Notes: generated by a model from the letters alone, not told the origin. A DNA stretch of 14,192 nt from Firmicutes bacterium UBA6226 (GCA_002441045.1 DJWQ01000169.1:1-14192), one strand, 5' to 3'; positions 7,109-14,192 are shown, counted from the first letter of the stretch. Made by a program: numbers and translations.

Positions 7109-8524
7109 CTAGCCTATTTTTTTCAGGAAGATCGCTTCACAGGTAGCTGGATCAGCCTTCCCACTGGTTTTTCGCATCATCTGTCCGATAAATGCACTCA
7201 ATGCTTTTGTTTTGCCAGCTTTATAATCACTTACGATCTGAGGCATCTGCTCAAGAACTTCGTCTGCTAGCTGTGATAAGATTGTCTCATTTGTAATTGG
7301 CCATAGATCGTACTGATCAATAATTGCCATAACAGAAGCTTCTGTATCAGGTACCATGGAGAGTACTTTTTTAGCAATGGAGAGATTAATTTTATCTTCC
7401 GAAAGTAAATCAACTAAAACAGCCATCTCTTTTTCACTAATCTTTAGACTTTCTTCTGTTTCTTCTACCGTTTTCATAAGTTCACCAATGATTAGATTGG
7501 CAAGTGTTTCTTTATCTGTCACCATCAATGCGGTTTTTTCATAAAATTCAGCGATGAGTTTTTCTTTTACAAGCTGTTCCGCCACATCTACTCGGAGTTG
7601 ATCTTTATCAATAAATGAACGAATGTAGTCATCTGGTAACTTTGGCAAGCTTGCTTTAACGTCTATGATCTTTTCTTTTGATAATAAAATCGGCATTAGG
7701 TCAGGGTCTGGAAAATAACGATAATCATGTGCGTCTTCCTTAGAACGCATGGCAAAGGATTGGCCTTTTGTAGGGTCCCATCTTCTGGTTTCCTGTTTGA
7801 TTTGTCCGCCTGCTTCGATGACTTCTATTTGTCGTTTCATTTCACTTTCAATGGCTTTTACCACATAGGCAAATGAGTTGAGGTTCTTCATCTCAGTACG
7901 TGTGCCCAGCTGTTCACTGCCAACCTTTCTCACAGAAAGGTTAACGTCACATCTGAATGCACCTTCATTCATTTTACAAGAGGAGATCCCTAAAAATTGC
8001 ATCGTCGCTCTCAGTTTTTGAAGATAGGCTTTTGCTTCCGATGCAGATCTCATATCTGGCTCTGAAACGATCTCGATTAAAGGTACGCCACCTCTGTTAT
8101 AGTCAATCAGTGTACCACCACTTTTTTCATGTACGAGCTTTCCAGCATCTTCTTCTATATGAACCCTTGTGATGCCAATTTGCTTAGCGCCATCTTCCGT
8201 TTGTATCGACAAATGGCCACCGTATGCGATTGGTTTTTCACTTTGTGAAATTTGGTAGGCTTTTGGTAAATCCGGATAAAAGTAATTTTTTCGATCTTGT
8301 TTACCCTCTTCAGTAATTTCGCAGCTCAGTGCTAACCCTGCCTTTAAAGCTGATTCTACCACTTCTTTATTTAAGACTGGCAACGCGCCTGGTAATCCCA
8401 AACAGACAGGACATACCTGAGTGTTTGGGGCAGCACCAAATGTGGTTGGACAGCCACAAAAGATTTTTGATTTTGTATTTAACTCAACATGGACTTCAAG
8501 TCCGATCACACATTCATAGCTCAT
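7109..8524 (-). CDS. gatB: Asp-tRNA(Asn)/Glu-tRNA(Gln) amidotransferase subunit B
   Basis: GatB is the kinase-like subunit that binds the misacylated tRNA, activates its side-chain carboxylate with ATP and receives ammonia from GatA. The 471-residue length is normal. The zinc-site cysteines C23, C25, C38 and C41 (FCGCP and CPVC) are present, as is the family signature LIDYNRGGVPLIEI (139-152). The C-terminal part (about 330-471) is the helical YqeY-like tRNA-binding tail, ending with the typical GQMMRKTSGKADP segment. Its ATG overlaps the gatA stop as ATGA, with GGAGGG 7 bases upstream, so the two subunits are translationally coupled. It is the last gene of the T-box-controlled operon; the terminator lies about 130 bases downstream. 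Confidence 0.97.
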   Translation of the reverse strand: MSYECVIGLEVHVELNTKSKIFCGCPTTFGAAPNTQVCPVCLGLPGALPVLNKEVVESALKAGLALSCEITEEGKQDRKNYFYPDLPKAYQISQSEKPIAYGGHLSIQTEDGAKQIGITRVHIEEDAGKLVHEKSGGTLIDYNRGGVPLIEIVSEPDMRSASEAKAYLQKLRATMQFLGISSCKMNEGAFRCDVNLSVRKVGSEQLGTRTEMKNLNSFAYVVKAIESEMKRQIEVIEAGGQIKQETRRWDPTKGQSFAMRSKEDAHDYRYFPDPDLMPILLSKEKIIDVKASLPKLPDDYIRSFIDKDQLRVDVAEQLVKEKLIAEFYEKTALMVTDKETLANLIIGELMKTVEETEESLKISEKEMAVLVDLLSEDKINLSIAKKVLSMVPDTEASVMAIIDQYDLWPITNETILSQLADEVLEQMPQIVSDYKAGKTKALSAFIGQMMRKTSGKADPATCEAIFLKKIG

Positions 8525-9978
8525 TGTTCAGCCCTCCATATCTTTCTAGAAGCTTCAAAGGCATTTGCAGCGGATAATATCGTTCTTTCATCATAGGCTT
8601 TACCAATCAGCTGAATCCCCACAGGTAAATGCTGACGATCGTATCCAGCATTGATGGATATCGCTGGTAATCCTGCTATGTTAATCGGTACGGTATAGAT
8701 ATCGCCTAAGTACATCTCAACTGGGTTTTTAGAATGCTCGCCAAATCGATAGGCAGTTGAAGGTGCAACTGGAGAAAGGATAAAGTCGTATTTTTCGAAA
8801 AGTGCATCATACGTCTTAGAGATCATCGTTCTGATTTTAAGTGCTTTTTGATAGTAGGCATCATAGTAACCTGAGCTCAGTGCATAAGTTCCTAGTAAAA
8901 TTCGTCTTTTTACCTCACTTCCAAAGCCTTCACCTCTTGTTTTTTTATAGAGCTCTTCAAGCGTTGTAAAAGTTTCTGTACGATAACCATACTTTACACC
9001 GTCGAATCTAGCTAGATTGGATGAGGCTTCTGCAGAGGAAATCAAGTAATATGCAGGAAGTGCAGCATCAATACCGTTAAAATCCACAGTTTCAACTACA
9101 GCGCCAAGTGATTCAAATACTTTAGCCGAAAAAAGAACGGTTTCCTTAACGTCATCATCTATCCCTTCACTTAAGAAGTTCATTGGTAGCGCTACCTTCA
9201 TTCCCTTTACTGATTTTTCTAGCAACTGTTCTACGGTAAAAGACTCTGATATACCACTGGTTGAATCCTTCTCATCGTGTTTGGCTAACGCTTTGTAAAC
9301 CATTGCCACATCTGATACGGTTTTCCCCATAGGACCAATTTGATCTAGTGAAGAAGCAAAAGCAATCAGACCATTTCTTGAAAATCGACCATAGGTTGGT
9401 TTTAAACCAACGATACCACAAAAACTTGCTGGCTGTCTGATAGAACCACCGGTATCAGATCCAAGTGTGTATGCTGCCATATGTGCCGCAACTGCCGCAG
9501 CAGAACCGCCCGAGCTGCCGCCTGGAACACGTTCTAAATCAACTGGATTTTTTGTTTTCTTAAAGTAAGAGTTCTCAGTTGAAGCGCCCATTGCAAACTC
9601 GTCCATGTTGAGCTTACCCAGTATAACCGCATCTACTTCTCTTAGATATTTAACGATACCTGCATCAAAGGGTGAAAGATAGCCTTCTAGCATCTTTGAA
9701 GCACAGGTTGTGGGCATATCGGTTGTACAGATATTATCCTTTATTGCCATTGGAATACCCGCTAATGGGTGACAACTTTCACCTCGGCTTAGCTTTACGT
9801 CCACTTCCCTTGCCTTTTTAAGGGCACCTTCTCTATCGATATAAAGGTATGCGCCAACTTCTTTTTCTTGTCTTTCAATTTCTTCTAAATATGCCAATGT
9901 CAGCGCTTCACTTGTCATCTCTCCAGATCTAAGGAGTGCTGCTTGCTTAGTTATGTTTTCATAAACGATTGATTTCAT
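8521..9978 (-). CDS. gatA: Asp-tRNA(Asn)/Glu-tRNA(Gln) amidotransferase subunit A
   Basis: GatA is the amidase-signature subunit that hydrolyses glutamine (or asparagine) and passes ammonia to GatB. The 485-residue length is normal. The Ser-cisSer-Lys triad is K80 (AIKDN), S155 (GGSSGGSA) and S179 (SDTGGSIRQPA), at the positions expected from Staphylococcus aureus GatA (79, 154, 178). The glycine/serine-rich signature region runs from about 152 to 215. It begins 8 bases after the stop of the aspS-gatC frame, with AGGAGG slightly close to the ATG (4 bases), and overlaps gatB by 4 bases. The enzyme is unlikely to be a general amidase, because it is flanked by GatC and GatB. Confidence 0.97.
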   Translation of the reverse strand: MKSIVYENITKQAALLRSGEMTSEALTLAYLEEIERQEKEVGAYLYIDREGALKKAREVDVKLSRGESCHPLAGIPMAIKDNICTTDMPTTCASKMLEGYLSPFDAGIVKYLREVDAVILGKLNMDEFAMGASTENSYFKKTKNPVDLERVPGGSSGGSAAAVAAHMAAYTLGSDTGGSIRQPASFCGIVGLKPTYGRFSRNGLIAFASSLDQIGPMGKTVSDVAMVYKALAKHDEKDSTSGISESFTVEQLLEKSVKGMKVALPMNFLSEGIDDDVKETVLFSAKVFESLGAVVETVDFNGIDAALPAYYLISSAEASSNLARFDGVKYGYRTETFTTLEELYKKTRGEGFGSEVKRRILLGTYALSSGYYDAYYQKALKIRTMISKTYDALFEKYDFILSPVAPSTAYRFGEHSKNPVEMYLGDIYTVPINIAGLPAISINAGYDRQHLPVGIQLIGKAYDERTILSAANAFEASRKIWRAEQ

Positions 9979-9986
9979 ATAGCCTC

Positions 9987-10268
9987 CTATTCCACTGTTT
10001 TAGGTACAAAGAAACACGCTTCACGTTGACTTGGCGCATTTTCTAACGCTTTTTCTACAGGTAGGGATGTTTCACATTCATCTTCTCTTAGTACGTTTGT
10101 TGCCTCACCTATAAAGTAAAGCGGTGCTAGCTCTGATACATCATATTTGGAAAGCTCATCTGCAAATGCGACGATGTCATTAAGGTCTTTTGCATACTGC
10201 TGCTTTTCGTGTTCATTTAGCTCTATCTTAGCCAGATCAGATACGTATTCGATCATAGATAAATCCAG
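9987..10268 (-). other. gatC: GatC segment of the AspRS-GatC fusion
   Basis: About 94 C-terminal residues (598-691 of the fusion) correspond to a whole stand-alone GatC, which is usually 90-100 residues and wraps around GatA and GatB. The best internal ATG (10256-10254, reading MIEYVSDLAKIEL) has an AAAGGG about 15 bases upstream, which is too far for efficient initiation. Separate production of GatC therefore looks unlikely but is not excluded. Confidence 0.9.
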
Positions 10269-12062
10269 TGACCCTTTTTCTCTTTCAAGTGCCATCGCTT
10301 GATTGAGGTAAAGTGATAACTCATCCAACTGTTTCGCATCTACTTCTGAAGGGGCAAGCATCATCGGACATGAGCCATCTCTGATTTTTGGAAAGGCGAT
10401 GACTTCTCTTATACTGCTTGCACCGACAAGCATCATTACCAATCGATCAAGACCGAAGGCAAATCCACCATGAGGTGGTACGCCGTATTCAAAGGCACTC
10501 AGCATAAACCCAAAACGATCCTCGACTTCTGCTTTGCTAAAGCCAAGCATTTCAAACATTTTAGCCTGTAGCTCTGGTGTTGAAATTCTTATACTACCAC
10601 TGCCCAGCTCGATACCGTTTAAAACGATGTCATACGCCTTTGCACGCATCTTGTCCGGCTCGGTATCAAAGAGATCAATATCTTCATCCACCGGATGGGT
10701 AAATGGATGGTGCATCGCAACGTACCTTTTGGCTTCTTCATCGTACTCAAATAATGGGAAATCCGTTACAACTAAAAATGCAAATTCATCCTTTTTTCTA
10801 AGCCCAAGTAAATCGCCAATTTCAAGCCTAAGTGCACCGAAGATTGTTCTAGCCAACTTACCAGGTTCTGCACAAAAGATAATTAAATCTTCTGGCTGTG
10901 CTTCAGTTTGCTCAATTATAGCTTGCATCTGAGCTTCGCTGAAATATTTTGTGAGGATGGATTGAATCTCTCCCTCGCCATCGAGTGCAATCCAAGCCAT
11001 GCCACTACCACCCAGTTCAATGACGCGCTTTGTCAAATACTCGATTTGTGTTCGCGTTAACTTTTGACCACCTTTAACCGTAATGGCTTTAACGATACCC
11101 CCTTGATCGACTACCTTGCGAAATACTGAAAAATCGCATGTCTTCATTAAGTCTGTTAAATCGACCATTGGCATTCCAAATCTCACATCAGGCTTATCAG
11201 AGCCATAGGATTCCATTGCCTCGTGATATGTCATTCGTCTGAAAGGTGTCTGAATTTTTAACCCAAGCGTCTTTTCCATTACCATAGCAAAGAGCCCTTC
11301 AAGTATCTCAATAACATCCTCTGCATCCACAAACGAAAATTCCATATCAACCTGAGTAAACTCTAATTGTCGATCTGCTCTTAGATCTTCATCTCTAAAA
11401 CATTTCGCCACTTGGAAATAGCGGTCGATACCGCCTACCATTAAAAGCTGTTTATAGATTTGTGGCGATTGAGGCAGTGCGTAAAAGCTACCTTTGTTCA
11501 TTCTACTTGGCACTAAAAAGTCTCTTGCACCTTCTGGAGTACTTTTCGTTAATATTGGCGTTTCCACTTCAAGGCAACCTAATGACATCAAATAACTTCT
11601 AACCGCTTGCGTCACAGTTTGTCTTAGCAGTAGATTTTTATAGGCACTTTGACTTCTGAGGTCAAGATATCTGTATTTAATCCTCAAATCCTCTTTTACA
11701 GTTTCTGATTCATTGATTCTAAAAGGCGTATTCTTTGCCTTTGAGTATATTTTTAACTGATTTGCTCGTAAATCTACTTCTCCAGTTGGAATTGATGGGT
11801 TTATGGTATCTGCACTTCTCAGCTCTACCTGACCAGTAACCTCAATAACATACTCATTTCTAAGACTTTCTGCTAACTCAAAATCTGCTTCTGAAAGATT
11901 TGCTGCATCAAGTACAATCTGACTGATCCCTGTTTTGTCTCTCAAATCGATGAAGATGACACCGCCTAAGTCGCGTCTTCTTTGAACCCAACCTTTAAGA
12001 ATCGCTCTCTCTCCAACATGCAAAGCTCTTAGTTCACCACATAAATGCGTTCTTTTTTCCAT
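9987..12062 (-). CDS. aspS-gatC: Aspartyl-tRNA synthetase fused to GatC (AspRS-GatC)
   Basis: This is one frame of 691 codons with two complete parts. Residues 1-585 are a bacterial-type aspartyl-tRNA synthetase: OB-fold anticodon-binding domain (1-105), class II core with motif 1 near LEVETPILTKSTPEGARD (164-181), motif 2 CFRDEDLRADRQLEFTQVD (221-239), a GAD insertion domain (about 285-420) and motif 3 FGLDRLVMML (536-545). AspRS proteins normally end near SEVDAKQLDEL (572-582). Here the frame continues through a short charged linker into a full GatC (about 598-691), with DLAKIEL (609-615), NVLREDE and the terminal ENAPSQREACFFVPKTVE. The start is the ATG at 12062, with AAAGGAG 6 bases upstream; the open frame extends further only because it runs through the T-box RNA. 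No strong ribosome binding site precedes possible internal starts for GatC. The protein should charge tRNA with Asp and be part of the amidotransferase. Confidence 0.93.
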   Translation of the reverse strand: MEKRTHLCGELRALHVGERAILKGWVQRRRDLGGVIFIDLRDKTGISQIVLDAANLSEADFELAESLRNEYVIEVTGQVELRSADTINPSIPTGEVDLRANQLKIYSKAKNTPFRINESETVKEDLRIKYRYLDLRSQSAYKNLLLRQTVTQAVRSYLMSLGCLEVETPILTKSTPEGARDFLVPSRMNKGSFYALPQSPQIYKQLLMVGGIDRYFQVAKCFRDEDLRADRQLEFTQVDMEFSFVDAEDVIEILEGLFAMVMEKTLGLKIQTPFRRMTYHEAMESYGSDKPDVRFGMPMVDLTDLMKTCDFSVFRKVVDQGGIVKAITVKGGQKLTRTQIEYLTKRVIELGGSGMAWIALDGEGEIQSILTKYFSEAQMQAIIEQTEAQPEDLIIFCAEPGKLARTIFGALRLEIGDLLGLRKKDEFAFLVVTDFPLFEYDEEAKRYVAMHHPFTHPVDEDIDLFDTEPDKMRAKAYDIVLNGIELGSGSIRISTPELQAKMFEMLGFSKAEVEDRFGFMLSAFEYGVPPHGGFAFGLDRLVMMLVGASSIREVIAFPKIRDGSCPMMLAPSEVDAKQLDELSLYLNQAMALEREKGSLDLSMIEYVSDLAKIELNEHEKQQYAKDLNDIVAFADELSKYDVSELAPLYFIGEATNVLREDECETSLPVEKALENAPSQREACFFVPKTVE

Positions 12063-12394
12063 CTTATTCTCCTTTCCATTTGTATCGAGAGCCAATCGGT
12101 TATTTTTTCTAAATAAAAAAGCTCCCATCCCTATCGTTAACGATAGGGACGAAAGCTTACTCTTCCGCGGTACCACCCATATTGGTTTATCACCCAGCTC
12201 TTCGATACGGACATTTCTGTCGATATCTACCGTTTGTAACGTTACGGATACGGCCAAGCCTACTCGCATGCTTTCGGTTGGCAACTCGGAGATGTTCTTC
12301 ATTCTCAAACTCTGTGCCGAACTCACACCACCATCGGCTCGCTGAAACGTCTGTTTTAAAAATTACTCTTCTCGTCAAAGTCTTTTTTAATATT
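12063..12394 (-). promoter_or_regulatory. T-box riboswitch leader of aspS-gatC-gatA-gatB, specifier GAAC (Asn AAC / Glu GAA)
   Basis: The untranslated leader of about 330 bases has the ordered parts of a T-box. They are: the AGAAGAGTAA start of Stem I (about 12370); the distal Stem I hairpin CCGATGGTGGTGTGAGTTCGG; and the specifier region GAAGAACATCTCCGAG (minus strand, about 12300-12285). There follow a probable Stem III hairpin with a GAAA loop (12227-12204), the T-box core GGGTGGTACCGCGG (12178-12165) and the terminator. Aligned with the glyQS leader, where GGC precedes ATTCTTGAG, the specifier here is AAC (12296-12294). The overlapping triplet one base earlier is GAA (12297-12295). AAC is an Asn codon and GAA a Glu codon, the two amino acids tied to GatCAB. 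Uncharged tRNA would stabilise the antiterminator and turn the operon on. Confidence 0.93.
12111..12158 (-). terminator. T-box-controlled intrinsic terminator
   Basis: On the minus strand AAGCTTTCGTCCCTATCG (12158-12141) pairs along all 18 bases (with G-U pairs) with CGATAGGGATGGGAGCTT (12136-12119) around a TTAA loop, followed by TTTTTTATTT. The CCC of the 5' arm can alternatively pair with GGG of the T-box element, so antiterminator and terminator exclude each other. Confidence 0.93.
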
Positions 12395-12400
12395 GAACTG

Positions 12401-12429
12401 ATTATAAAAAGAATTTAAGGCGGTGTCAA
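12401..12429 (-). promoter_or_regulatory. Consensus sigma-A promoter of the T-box operon
   Basis: On the minus strand TTGACA (12429-12424) and TATAAT (12406-12401) match the consensus perfectly with a 17-base spacer. Transcription should start near 12394, about 330 bases before the aspS-gatC ATG. A 14-bp AT palindrome (12443-12456) lies just upstream and could act as an UP-like element. So strong a promoter fits control by termination in the leader. Confidence 0.88.
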
Positions 12430-12442
12430 TACCTTTTACCAT

Positions 12443-12476
12443 AAAAATTAATTTTTAGTAATTTGACTGACAAATT
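12443..12476 (-). terminator. Possible weak terminator after ykgJ-like gene
   Basis: The gap after the YkgJ-like gene contains a 6-bp inverted repeat, AATTTG/CAAATT (12460-12465 and 12471-12476), followed on the minus strand by ACTAAAAATTAATTTTT, which itself includes the palindrome at 12443-12456. The stem is short and AT-rich, so termination efficiency would be modest, and read-through into the T-box leader is possible. Confidence 0.25.
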
Positions 12477-12496
12477 CTCATACGTCCTTATGTTTG

Positions 12497-12754
12497 TCAT
12501 TTAGGAGCAGTTTCAACCTCTAACCAGTTAAGGTATGCCATCGCAGTCTCTTTTGAATTACCACACATTTCTATTGATGGCTGTAAACTTTCACATACTT
12601 TTGGGCGATCTGGATCACTAAAAATCAAGCATCTCAAATCATGATCTAAATGCGGACAAGGCATACCCGCTGGTTTTCCATTTGGTAATTTAGGCGTTTT
12701 TGTCGTAATCGAGGGTACAATGCAACAAGCACCGCAGCCCGTTCGACATTCCAT
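12497..12754 (-). CDS. YkgJ-like cysteine-cluster protein (CxxCxxCC family)
   Basis: This is a small protein of 85 residues that closely resembles Escherichia coli YkgJ in length and wording. Cysteines C3, C7, C10 and C11 (ECRTGCGACC) form the N-terminal cluster; C33 (MPCPHL), C42 (CLIF), C54 (PKVCESLQPS) and C64 (MCGN) are also conserved. The family is thought to bind zinc or iron-sulfur through these cysteines, but no reaction is established. The nearly complete conservation of LIFSDPDRPKVCESLQPSIE with the E. coli protein argues for a widely shared housekeeping role. Its ATG overlaps the pepP stop by one base (TAATG), so it depends at least partly on translational coupling. Confidence 0.88.
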   Translation of the reverse strand: MECRTGCGACCIVPSITTKTPKLPNGKPAGMPCPHLDHDLRCLIFSDPDRPKVCESLQPSIEMCGNSKETAMAYLNWLEVETAPK

Positions 12755-13989
12755 TATGCCATCAACCTTTCAATTTCTTCAACTGATTTTGGAATATGGC
12801 TTGATAAAACGATATTCCCAGTTTCTGTAATGAGGACATCATCTTCAATACGAATACCGATCGATTCCTCTGCAATATAAAGACCAGGTTCAACCGTTAA
12901 TACCATACCTTCTTTGAGCAAGCCATTTCTAGAACCGATATCGTGAACATCAAGCCCTAGATAGTGACTTACACCGTGATAATAATATTTTGATAGCTCT
13001 GAAAAATCCTTAATTAATCCTATTGAGGTCAGAGAATCTGCCAATGATTTTTGACACACCTTGTTGAGCTCCTCAAATGGAATTCCCGGTTTCATAGCAT
13101 CTATTACATCTTGTTGTGCTTTTAATACGATGTTATAAATTTGTTTTTGTCTTTCCGTGAACTTACCGTTGACTGGAAATGTTCTTGATATATCTGCTGC
13201 GTACTGTTTGTACTGAGCACCTAAGTCTAAGAGCACTAAATCCCCATCTTTTAATGGCTTGTTATTCTCGACATAATGAAGAATCACACCATCTTCGCCT
13301 GAAGCTGCTATCGTTTCAAACGAACATCTATCAGCACCATTCATCTTGATATGGTATTCAAATGTCGCCTCTAGTTGATATTCATATACATTCGGTTTCA
13401 AAGTATTTAAGATGCCTTCAATTCCTAATTTTGTCAAATCGATGGCACGTTTTATTTGATCTAGTTCTTCTTCAGATTTTAAAACACGTAGCTCACATAG
13501 GATAAAATGAAGAGATTTCATGTTAACAAATGGATAACGCTTGCTGAAATCGCCTGCAAACTGTGAAGCTGGGCTATCTAATTCATCCCAATTCATTTTT
13601 TCTAAATCCAAGTAGAGTCTTGAAATCTTGCCATTATACACTTGTCTTGCAATCCAACTGACAAAGCCATCGATATATTGAACATCAGTAATACCAGACA
13701 ATTCAACTGCTGCGTCCTTTGTTAGCTTGCGTCCCACCCATTTTTCGATATCATAATCTGGTTTTTCTATAAACAGCGTTGATTCTAATCCTTTTTCAGA
13801 CTTTACCATCGCTAAAACGAAATGTTCTTGAGTACAGCCTGTAAAGTAAAAGAAATTCTTATTTGGTAAAAAAGAATAATGTGCATCCGCAGTACTTTTC
13901 GGTGCCTTTCCTGAGAATAGAATTGCCATATCTCCAATTTCCATAAAAGATGCCAATTGCTGTCTGTGGTTCTCATATAACGCTTTCAT
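12754..13989 (-). CDS. pepP: Xaa-Pro aminopeptidase (aminopeptidase P, M24B)
   Basis: This is a cytoplasmic metallopeptidase of 411 residues that removes the N-terminal residue before proline. Residues 1-140 form the AMP_N domain and 170-411 the pita-bread catalytic domain. The five metal ligands are visible: D255 (LLDLGAQY), D266 (AADISRTFP), H342 (GVSHYLGLDVHD), E367 (TVEPGLYI) and E382 (GIRIEDDV); H238 and H349 fit the conserved substrate-site histidines. I place the start at the ATG at 13989, which has GGAGG 7 bases upstream; a longer in-frame ATG at 14052 would begin inside the promoter. It is co-transcribed with the YkgJ-like gene. A prolidase acting only on dipeptides is a possible alternative, but the N-terminal AMP_N domain favours aminopeptidase P. 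Confidence 0.92.
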   Translation of the reverse strand: MKALYENHRQQLASFMEIGDMAILFSGKAPKSTADAHYSFLPNKNFFYFTGCTQEHFVLAMVKSEKGLESTLFIEKPDYDIEKWVGRKLTKDAAVELSGITDVQYIDGFVSWIARQVYNGKISRLYLDLEKMNWDELDSPASQFAGDFSKRYPFVNMKSLHFILCELRVLKSEEELDQIKRAIDLTKLGIEGILNTLKPNVYEYQLEATFEYHIKMNGADRCSFETIAASGEDGVILHYVENNKPLKDGDLVLLDLGAQYKQYAADISRTFPVNGKFTERQKQIYNIVLKAQQDVIDAMKPGIPFEELNKVCQKSLADSLTSIGLIKDFSELSKYYYHGVSHYLGLDVHDIGSRNGLLKEGMVLTVEPGLYIAEESIGIRIEDDVLITETGNIVLSSHIPKSVEEIERLMA

Positions 13990-14023
13990 CGTCAGTCCTC
14001 CTAAGTCCAAATTGAGTCTCGCT

Positions 14024-14052
14024 ACTATACAGTTTAACATATTATGATACAA
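14024..14052 (-). promoter_or_regulatory. Probable sigma-A promoter of pepP
   Basis: On the minus strand TTGTAT (14052-14047) and TATAGT (14029-14024) are 17 bases apart. The start would be near 14017, giving a leader of about 28 bases. The 111-base gap must also hold a promoter for the divergent ABC gene; TACAAT at 14048-14053 (plus) is a possible -10, without a clear -35. Confidence 0.55.
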
Positions 14053-14100
14053 TAGAGAGAGTAATTTTTAACTAAAAAGACCTTATTAAAGGAGATATAT

Positions 14101-14192
14101 ATGCATCTATTGCAATGTAATCAAGTATCAAAATCATTTGGTACCAGTAAAATTTTAGATAGTGTCACCTTTTCTGTAGACGATGCCGACAA
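14101..14192 (+). CDS. ABC ATPase, probably ABC-F family (partial, N-terminus only)
   Basis: The frame opens at an ATG preceded by AAAGGAG with 6-base spacing and runs off the window after 30 full codons. It reads LLQCNQVSKSFGTSKILDSV, followed by TFSVDDAD. This is the usual first strand pair of an ABC nucleotide-binding domain, with the aromatic A-loop position at F13. The opening LLQ-N-VSKSFG is common in ABC-F translation factors, whereas the P-loop and everything diagnostic lie outside the window. An ordinary ABC exporter ATPase is therefore possible. It is divergently oriented from pepP. Confidence 0.65.
   Translation, partial: MHLLQCNQVSKSFGTSKILDSVTFSVDDAD

Noticed and set aside
7016..7270. 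Plus-strand open frame covering the pyrimidine-rich gap and the end of gatB
   Set aside because: It has a Phe/Leu/Tyr-rich composition caused by the T/C repeats and lies antisense to gatB; no ribosome binding site.
10254..10256. Internal ATG as an independent gatC start
   Set aside because: The nearest purine-rich tract is about 15 bases upstream, too far for a normal ribosome binding site. Low-level internal initiation cannot be excluded.
12063..12326. An 88-codon N-terminal extension of the AspRS-GatC frame
   Set aside because: It translates the T-box leader RNA, including the specifier, T-box core and terminator. The ATG at 12062 has a proper AAAGGAG and matches the usual AspRS N-terminus.
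12182..12418. Plus-strand and minus-strand open frames over the T-box region
   Set aside because: They coincide with a structured regulatory RNA and have no ribosome binding site or protein-like composition.

Overview
The window reads as a chromosomal segment of a low-GC Gram-positive bacterium, most likely a member of the Clostridia. The DNA is AT-rich, Shine-Dalgarno sequences are strong (GGAGG/AGGAG), sigma-A-type promoters are recognisable, and a T-box leader sits in front of an aminoacyl-tRNA operon. Asn (and possibly Gln) appears to be charged by the indirect GatCAB route. There is no phage, IS element, CRISPR array, rRNA or tRNA gene in it. The taxonomic placement is inference from these features only.

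Layout. 1-45: first codons of a minus-strand gene, probably a membrane transporter. 184-3046: a minus-strand unit made of a DUF2161 PD-(D/E)XK-like protein, a GlnK/YcbA-like sensor kinase and a GlnL/YcbB-family response regulator, with a sigma-A-type promoter at 3074-3102. 3167-5637: a minus-strand operon of leucyl aminopeptidase (pepA), a ferritin-like diiron protein and a GNAT acetyltransferase, ending in a hairpin terminator at 3121-3161. 5829-6821: the only complete plus-strand gene, a formimidoylglutamase (hutG). It converges on the next operon through a long bidirectional terminator at 6934-6978. 7109-12394: a minus-strand operon with T-box leader, aspS fused to gatC, then gatA and gatB. 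12497-13989: aminopeptidase P (pepP) translationally coupled to a small YkgJ-like cysteine-cluster protein. 14101-14192: start of a divergent plus-strand ABC ATPase, probably ABC-F.

The most interesting part is the tRNA-dependent amidation operon. Aspartyl-tRNA synthetase and GatC form one uninterrupted 691-codon reading frame, so the charging enzyme and the amidotransferase would be covalently linked through GatC, with GatA and GatB encoded immediately downstream. The leader is a complete T-box riboswitch with a consensus promoter, a specifier loop, a T-box element and a competing terminator. Its specifier tetranucleotide is GAAC, which contains overlapping Glu (GAA) and Asn (AAC) codons. 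That matches the arrangement described for the dual-specificity T-box of the transamidation operon in Clostridium acetobutylicum. An RNA that could sense both tRNAs therefore controls a synthetase fused to an amidotransferase subunit.

Several start codons were moved inward from the longest reading frame to the ATG that carries a proper ribosome binding site: DUF2161 protein, kinase, ferritin-like protein, hutG, aspS-gatC and pepP.
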